Shown piece by piece: positions 58,192 to 64,000 of a DNA stretch of 64,000 nucleotides. Numbering within the stretch: the stretch's first letter is position 1; each line of letters opens with the position of its first letter. A model generated the notes under the pieces. It was not told the DNA's origin, searched no databases, and saw nothing but the letters and a program-made list of their open reading frames with translations. The DNA comes from Bryoerythrophyllum caledonicum (lineage: Eukaryota; Streptophyta; Bryopsida; Pottiales; Pottiaceae): assembly GCA_963971425.1 (NCBI GenBank), contig OZ020524.1, positions 18,355,845 through 18,419,844 of the forward strand, in the 5' to 3' direction. Position numbers and translations under genes: made by a program.

Positions 58192-58887
58192 ATGGTGTCG
58201 ATCAGGAAATTCCAAAGACTGCCGCGTCCACCGATCAACAAACCTCCAACGCGCACAACTCATCACGATGGAGTTAGTTCGGACAACAAAAGCATTGATC
58301 ATCCGGAGATTCACGTACTGGATCAGAAAAACCCTAGTGAAACTGTCGCCTCTCCTCATGGAACTGTCGCCTCTGCTCACGGAACTGTCGCCTCCTCCGC
58401 ACCTGTATCAATTCCCACGACGTCGACGTCGACGATTCTAGAACAGAACGAGGAGCTTGACATCGAGCAGCTGGAGTTGCAGCGTGCGGGAACTGATACC
58501 CGGCATGGGATTGACACTCGTGCCCGTGAATGGGTTGATGTCCGGTGTGGGATTGAGATCCGTGTCGATCTTCGTACCCGCGGAGAGGTTGATACCCGGT
58601 CCCTTTCTGAGGTGAAGACCAGTATTTCTGAGTTTCCTGCTCAATTGAACCGGTCTTGGACTGAAGATGAGGAGGACGTTGGGTTTGGTGACTGGAAAGT
58701 TAGTAAGATTGTCTCACGTTGTCTCTTGGTTGAGAGGGAGATGAGTTTTGAGGAGCGGATGAAATACATCTTTGGTTCATCCATTGTTTCATCTTCTCGC
58801 TTTTCGGGGAAAGGGAAAGGGCAATCTAGGCGAACTTTGCGAGGTCCAAGGCAATTTATCGAAGGTGCTGGTGGTAGCAAATTTTGA
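58192..58887 (+). CDS. Unrecognised hydrophilic protein, 231 aa
   Basis: One uninterrupted frame from ATG in a good context (GCCATGG). I do not recognise it. It has three short repeats, GTVASPH/GTVASAH/GTVASSA (residues about 50-70). A stretch follows in which DTR/DVR/RVD-type triplets recur (about 98-135). A slightly better-conserved-looking end carries WTEDEEDVGFGDWKVSKIV, then EMSFEERMKYIFGSS and a basic tail. There is no signal peptide or membrane span. The lack of stops and the balanced composition against AT-rich flanks support coding. A transposon origin or a lineage-specific gene are both possible. Confidence 0.55.
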   Translation: MVSIRKFQRLPRPPINKPPTRTTHHDGVSSDNKSIDHPEIHVLDQKNPSETVASPHGTVASAHGTVASSAPVSIPTTSTSTILEQNEELDIEQLELQRAGTDTRHGIDTRAREWVDVRCGIEIRVDLRTRGEVDTRSLSEVKTSISEFPAQLNRSWTEDEEDVGFGDWKVSKIVSRCLLVEREMSFEERMKYIFGSSIVSSSRFSGKGKGQSRRTLRGPRQFIEGAGGSKF

Positions 58888-59102
58888 TATCCATCTCTTA
58901 CTAAAGCATTTGTTATAAAGAGAGTTCACTAGTTGTAGAGGGAGTTGATTGTGACAAATGCTCTTGTAAAGGGAGTTGACTGTAGTTTGTCTTGATGAAG
59001 GTTTAGAGATGGGTGGTGGGTTGGTCTTTTGTTTGTGAACATTTGTAATCACAGTAATACATAATTGTAATACATATCAGTAATACATAATTGTAATACA
59101 TA
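58888..59102. other. 3' flank with CAGTAATACATAATTG tandem units
   Basis: CAGTAATACATAATTGTAAT repeats at 59051-59100, and one more unit lies at 59565 beyond the MITE, so the MITE inserted into this small array. Confidence 0.7.
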
Positions 59103-59561
59103 CAGTCTACCCTCTTTAAATGATACTCCTCGGGAGCGGTCAAAAGCATAACACTTATCGAGGTATAACACATATTGAGTTCTGACCTAATTTTTAAGCC
59201 ATTTTCCATTCATTTTTCATCAATTTTTCATCCACCAATATATTTTACATTCATTTTTTTCATCCATTAAGACATTTTCATCCTAGAGAATCACCATAAA
59301 CCCTAATTTGCATCTTACTTGGCCAATTTTACTACCCTGCATTACATTTTACTAGCCTTGCTCCTATTTATTGCCCCATACTTTCTCCGATTATTCTAAC
59401 TTTAACATTTATAGAGGTGAAATTAACAAAGGAGGGAGCGGATAATGTCATAACACTTAACATATAACACTTAGTAGTGTTAATTTTTCGGGAGCGAGAT
59501 TTTTCATAACATTTATTGAGGAATAACACTTATGGAGGTAACATTTAAAGAGGGTGGACTG
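59103..59561. mobile_element. 459-bp pogo/Tc1-type MITE
   Basis: Left end CAGTCTACCCTCTTTAAATG and right end, inverted, CAGTCCACCCTCTTTAAATG match at 19 of 20, and TA flanks both sides (59101-59102, 59562-59563). The inner parts repeat ATAACACTTA and GGGAGCG words on both arms. Ends CAGT and TA duplication are typical of the Tc1/mariner/pogo superfamily. Confidence 0.88.
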
Positions 59562-60865
59562 TAGCAGTAATACATAATTGACCTCTTTTGACCCCAAAAA
59601 TTCATATTCTTTCAATGAAACTAAAATTAGTTATAAATTTTGAAAATCTACTACCCTGGCCGTTAATAGGCATACCCCACAAGCACCGACCAAAAAGAAG
59701 GGATCTTGACTAATAGCAAACCTAAATGGATGGTCATAGGATGGAAGTGCATTAAATATACCCCAATTCTTTAGATTTTAGTCATGGAGGTTATCTTCTA
59801 TAGAATGTCTCAGTGAAGGGCAGAGCAACGTGTAAAAATATACAAATTGTTTTGTGTTGACCAAGATGGTAAAAACACTAGGCAAAGAGATTTTACCCTA
59901 TAATTAGAGCTATTGACTACATAGAGCCACAAATAAATGTTACAACATTGTGAGATTTTGCATGGTTGTGTAATAAGGTAGAACAACCCAAAACTGACCA
60001 ACAACCCAATACCACAGGAGGACATTCACTAGCCAGTCATCACATCACTTATAATTGCATAAGTCAATATAAAGACCGGCCAGTGATTTCCTCCCTGAAA
60101 TCATGTACAAACCCTTCAATAGCTGAAACTTCAAGAGAATAAGCAATGTTCTTGTTTTGAGCTCAGAACATCAGAAGCACAATGTGGCTCAATTTGCGAG
60201 TCTAGCGTGTTCTACAAAGGATTCCAACGGCTTCAAACTTTAACATCACAACTGAAGAACCTAGTACATGAGAAAAGCTCCTCGTTGTGGGAAATAGCAT
60301 CAACACATTTACTCAAGAGTGTGATTCCAGGATCATAAGACCAGATAAAAGCGGAACATGTTGACAGGTCACGATCAAGTCACAATTTGCACCCACATTG
60401 ACAAGATACAAAGCGTGCTTGTGGCTGGTACCTTCACCGTGGCTGCTAAACCTGCCCTCTTCCTGCCTGCCAATTGGCTGCTGCTGCTGCTGCTGCTGCT
60501 ATCATCTAGCTACTGTATACAAAAAAAAAAATCAGTGTAACACGGTCCCAGAAAAGGGGGCTGCAAATATACAGAGTGACATGGAAGAATTTCTCTGGGA
60601 CCAGACTAGTCCTGTTCCCGAAAACCTGAATGCCACAGCTTGCATGGGATGTGACGATTCCCAAAGCCTGGGGGTGAAGGGAAAACGCGAGCGAGGTTAG
60701 AAATAAGCGAGGTGTTTTAATCATGAGAAACGCACCTCATAACTTATCCCTTTTGACTCCAGCTTCCAAACGCGGCCCCCACTTTCTCAGAGAGATCTTT
60801 TCATCTGCAAACTTCACTTCTTCGAGGAGCAACATTGGATCCACTTGGCGGACCTTCCTTCCAGC
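59562..60865. other. 3' flank of SPIKE1, no gene seen
   Basis: AT-rich to 60350. It contains a (CTG)7 run at 60478-60500. Short frames on both strands overlap it and are not credible genes. The 3' UTR of SPIKE1 should lie at its right end. Confidence 0.5.
60478..60500. repeat. (CTG)n microsatellite
   Basis: Seven CTG units plus CT, a simple trinucleotide repeat in non-coding DNA. Confidence 0.95.
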
Positions 60866-63800
60866 TCACAGCTCTGATAACATGGCCGGAATGTAATGGG
60901 ACAGCTCGGCTGTTAACGACTGGAAACCTATCACGAGATTGGAGTGGAAGTCTTGATCCTCCTCTCCAATCAGCCTTTGGTGCACACGGATGGCTCTCTT
61001 GCAGACATTCATGAACTCCATCAACGCTGCTATCAGCTGCTGAAGCTCTTGCGAGCGCAGTTTGGTGCTCGGCTCTCCTGACAAAAACGCAGTGCACACT
61101 CCAAGTACTCCACTATTCACCTGAAATAGACACACAGCTTCAAGGTCAATTTACTGATGGTCGCCCACAATAGCCACTTACGACGGCATACACAATAGGT
61201 TGCCAGACACTGCGATAAACTGAAACCATTATCAACATGAACTGGAAACATTATCAGGATGGACAGGATTATACCTGGACAGCCACGCTTCCTTGGAGTA
61301 TTCTTTGAAGGCTTTGCAATCGAGGTGCCTGGTCGCCATCCATTCTGTCGTGCTCTTCGAGTTCCCCTAGCAGGGCCTTGGTGCGGGCCTCAATCATGCC
61401 AATGGCGTTCTCTATGGGTGAGTACTCACGTGAATCTGACTTGATGACTAGCAAGCGGTTCACAAGGGCAGGAAAAGGACCTTCCGTCTGCAGAACTGTA
61501 CGCCGCTTCCACTGGGCCTCTAACCCACCCTGCGTTCGGCCATTCTTTGTGAACGGCGTATCAAACAGGAACCGATCAAAGACTCGAATGGTGACTTTTG
61601 AGGTACCATCGGAAGGCTTGGTCTCTTTACGGATCTCCAGATCTTCGTCTTCGAGAACAGGGTCCACGGAGGTAATTTGCAAGTAGCACACTCCGGGTTT
61701 CAGGTCCACGTCGTTCACCTGACGGGAATCTGGGATTATGTGCAACGTCTGGCCCCCTTCTACCACTTTCGACTCGTAGATCGATCCCATGGATTGCATA
61801 ACGTCTCCTAATCGGACATCGCGAGCCTCCCTGTAAATATACTCCTTGCGATCCATTTTCCCAAACTGTGTGCCGTAAAACCCGACCCTGTAATAAGTTG
61901 CATCCTTGAACGGAATTGGGCTTGCTTCTTGCTCCTGTAGAGCCTCGTAAATGCTGCACATTGATGTGTAGCACTTTGATAGCTGTCCATATGACCTTCG
62001 AGCCTTGTAAACGGGGACGATAAGTTCTAGGATGTCAGAACAGAAATGGAAAAGCTCAGCTTGGAAGAATAGCTTGTTCGCCAATTGCAGGTACTTGACG
62101 GCAGACTCCACTGTCAATTTGGATGTGCCGTAACCCTCCACCTCTGCTTTTGCTGCCTCTCCAACCACAGAGCCTCTGAGTATTGGACAAATCTTGCAAA
62201 GGGCAGCCACATGGTCCTTACCCCAGACGTTGTCCTTATCTCCAACTATGGCCTGTCAGAGGAACAAAGTACAGAACATAGTGTCAGGGAATAATCTGAG
62301 CAGTCAACAAGGTTGCTTCACAGGACCTGACAAATTAAGAACAACCCTGGTGATATACAAATTTACCAATTTAGCAGCTTGCATACGAGATCTAACAGCC
62401 TGAGAAGCAATTATACAAGAACTTAAGACTGTCGAAACGACCTGCATGACAACACCAGCCACAGCAACTGCACATTGAGCAGCTTCTGCCCATGACTGAT
62501 TTTGCTGATGGGCATCACAAAGGTATAAAAGCCACATGATATGCAAGTCCGGCACATTTCTGTAAGCCCAAGCCAGGCCGTGAAATCCTTCGGTAGTAGA
62601 ATATTTATCTGACATCATGGATGGCGCCTGCAAGATAACATAGGATCATAAGTAATCACGAATTAAAAAACAAAATAGTTGCCCTTCATTTGATGATTCA
62701 TGATCTGGGCATGATTTGCAAAAGCTGCGAAAGAACATTGGATGTCGGGATACACGAATGAGTTAGGCTGTATACCATAAGAGCATGCTCGGTTGCCGCA
62801 TCAAGTGCCTGCAAGAGAGTCTCTGATAAATCGCTTATCTCTGACCATCTCCATAGATCTTCACCATCACTGTTGAGCTTGGCCTTTAATGTATCTTCGG
62901 GAAGACCACATTCACGTAACAGATCTTTGCTGTAAGAGGAGCTGGCCATCTGCGTCAACGAATTCCGGAGGCGCTGAGCTTCACCACTTTTCTCAAGCCG
63001 ACCATCCATTCTGGTTTGAGTGACTTGAACATCGGCCATCAGCTCTGAAAGTGTGATGGTCAGCATGACCCTTAGCCTCGATATGTTCTGAAAGTAACAA
63101 AATGAAGTCTGCAAGAAGGTGAACAGCTGTCAGAGTTGGTCTCAAAGTCACTAATGTTCATAGAACGAGGTACTAACACAATGGACGAAAGATACAGAAA
63201 CCTTCAAGTTGATCAGACTCGGCATTGTGGACGATTACATTTCCTTAATTAAAGATTATTTCACATGATTGTAGCTGCAACATTTGGTGCCCAAGACTCA
63301 GAAAAGGATGCCAAAAGCGCACTAAGCACGTAGGAAAACTATGCACCACCGAGAGGAAGGAAGAAGGGTTAGTGATGTCACTTACGCGAACCAGAATCTG
63401 AAGGCCGACAACTGCCATTTTGCGGATTGACTCATTTCTGAACACAGCAAGGCGTAACAGGTGGAACACAACTTGTTTCAAAAACCGGTCATTTTCCTTG
63501 GTCATTAATATTGAGCCATGGCTCTTAAAGAGACTATTGAAAACCGGGAGAAACGCTTTCCAGAAAGGTAGCGGCTGGCTACGGCTCAGGAATCCAATAA
63601 AGATAGTTGTGATGCAGTCGAGCTTGACATAGTCTGTCACTACCACATGAACTGCTGCAGCATCCATGAACTTTTCAACAACCTCCAGAATCAGTAATGT
63701 TACAGAAGCACTGAGGTTCTCCTCCCACAGTTCCTGAAATGGTATCAACTGACAAAGATCAGTAACAGCACTTGCAGTGATAACAGTTTGAAATTGAAAG

Positions 63801-64000
63801 GAGTATCAGCATGTGCAATCCTTCAATGTGGTATATAAATTTCTTTAGAATATTGACATACCAACAAACAGGTAACATTAATTCTGAATTTTCAGATAGG
63901 GTGTAGTCCAAGAACACGTACAAGCTTATGCCGTAGCATAGGATGCAGACTAGCACGAAGCTGTGCACTAGATTTTCCAGAGGTTTGGCCTGGTCCTTGG
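60866..64000 (-). CDS. SPK1: SPIKE1, plant DOCK-family guanine nucleotide exchange factor (3' part)
   Basis: SPIKE1 activates ROP GTPases and, through them, actin remodelling in cell shaping. Exons visible: 64000 (partial)-63922, 63733-63386, 63108-62776, 62627-62442, 62252-61275 and 61120-60866. All introns are GT-AG with continuous phase. Recognisable blocks, from memory of the plant protein: SLHPMLRHKL joined to ELWEENLSASVTLLILEVVEKF; RLRVMLTITLSELMADVQVTQ; VAALCKICPILRGSVVGEAA; and the C-terminus VNSGVLGVCTAFLSGEPSTKL to SLTAELSHYIPAMLSEL. The last three exons form the catalytic DHR-2 region, including the VNSGVL segment near the nucleotide-sensing loop. The N-terminal DHR-1 half is outside the window. 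The domain is complete and no lesion is seen. Confidence 0.95.

Overview
The window is nuclear DNA of a streptophyte: a land plant, probably a non-seed lineage, or a close algal relative. The evidence is a DYW-type PPR editing factor, a second long PPR protein, a GH16 xyloglucan endotransglucosylase/hydrolase (XTH), the plant DOCK protein SPIKE1, a eukaryotic split-promoter tRNA-Pro, TTTAGGG-type telomere motifs and many short GT-AG introns. I cannot name the species. A 200-base run of N marks an assembly gap. Coding islands are GC-rich and sit in AT-rich, transposon-loaded DNA.

Layout. 0-9 kb: a decayed MULE transposase, a TTAA-flanked non-autonomous element, a 3' LINE fragment with RNase H, and an unassigned frame broken by two stops. 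9-20 kb: mostly non-coding, with the N gap, leucine-rich-repeat fragments, a PIF/Harbinger-type remnant, a second TTAA element and a 23-bp tandem array. 20-32.5 kb: a 20-exon P-type PPR gene (minus) head to head with a two-exon PPR-DYW gene (plus). 33.9 kb: tRNA-Pro(CGG). 34.5-36.2 kb: an XTH gene with an unusual 5' leader and promoter. 37-41 kb: a near-complete pogo-type transposon with an open two-exon transposase. 41-47.5 kb: MITEs, a second LINE copy and a Tc1-type element with terminal inverted repeats. 48-51.2 kb: a seven-exon CorA-like Mg2+ transporter gene. 53.6-55 kb: a three-exon C2H2 zinc-finger gene. 55-60 kb: MITEs, repeats and one unrecognised ORF. 60.9-64 kb: the 3' six exons of SPIKE1, running off the window.

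How the genes relate: they do not form a pathway. The two PPR genes share a roughly 1.5-kb divergent promoter region and both probably act on organelle RNA. XTH remodels cell-wall xyloglucan, SPIKE1 activates ROP GTPases in cell shaping, the CorA-like protein moves Mg2+, and the zinc-finger protein is a likely transcription factor. Gene models were built by hand from splice signals and reading-phase continuity. The PPR (20 exons), CorA-like (7), zinc-finger (3), PPR-DYW (2) and SPIKE1 (6) models all keep an unbroken frame across every junction.

The most distinctive observations are: an intact pogo transposase with Glu at the expected second catalytic Asp; a Tc1 element whose two ends are each flanked by inverted copies of one motif; repeated 3'-splice-site-like blocks in front of XTH; and aligned LINE copies in which stop codons arose by C-to-T or G-to-A changes.
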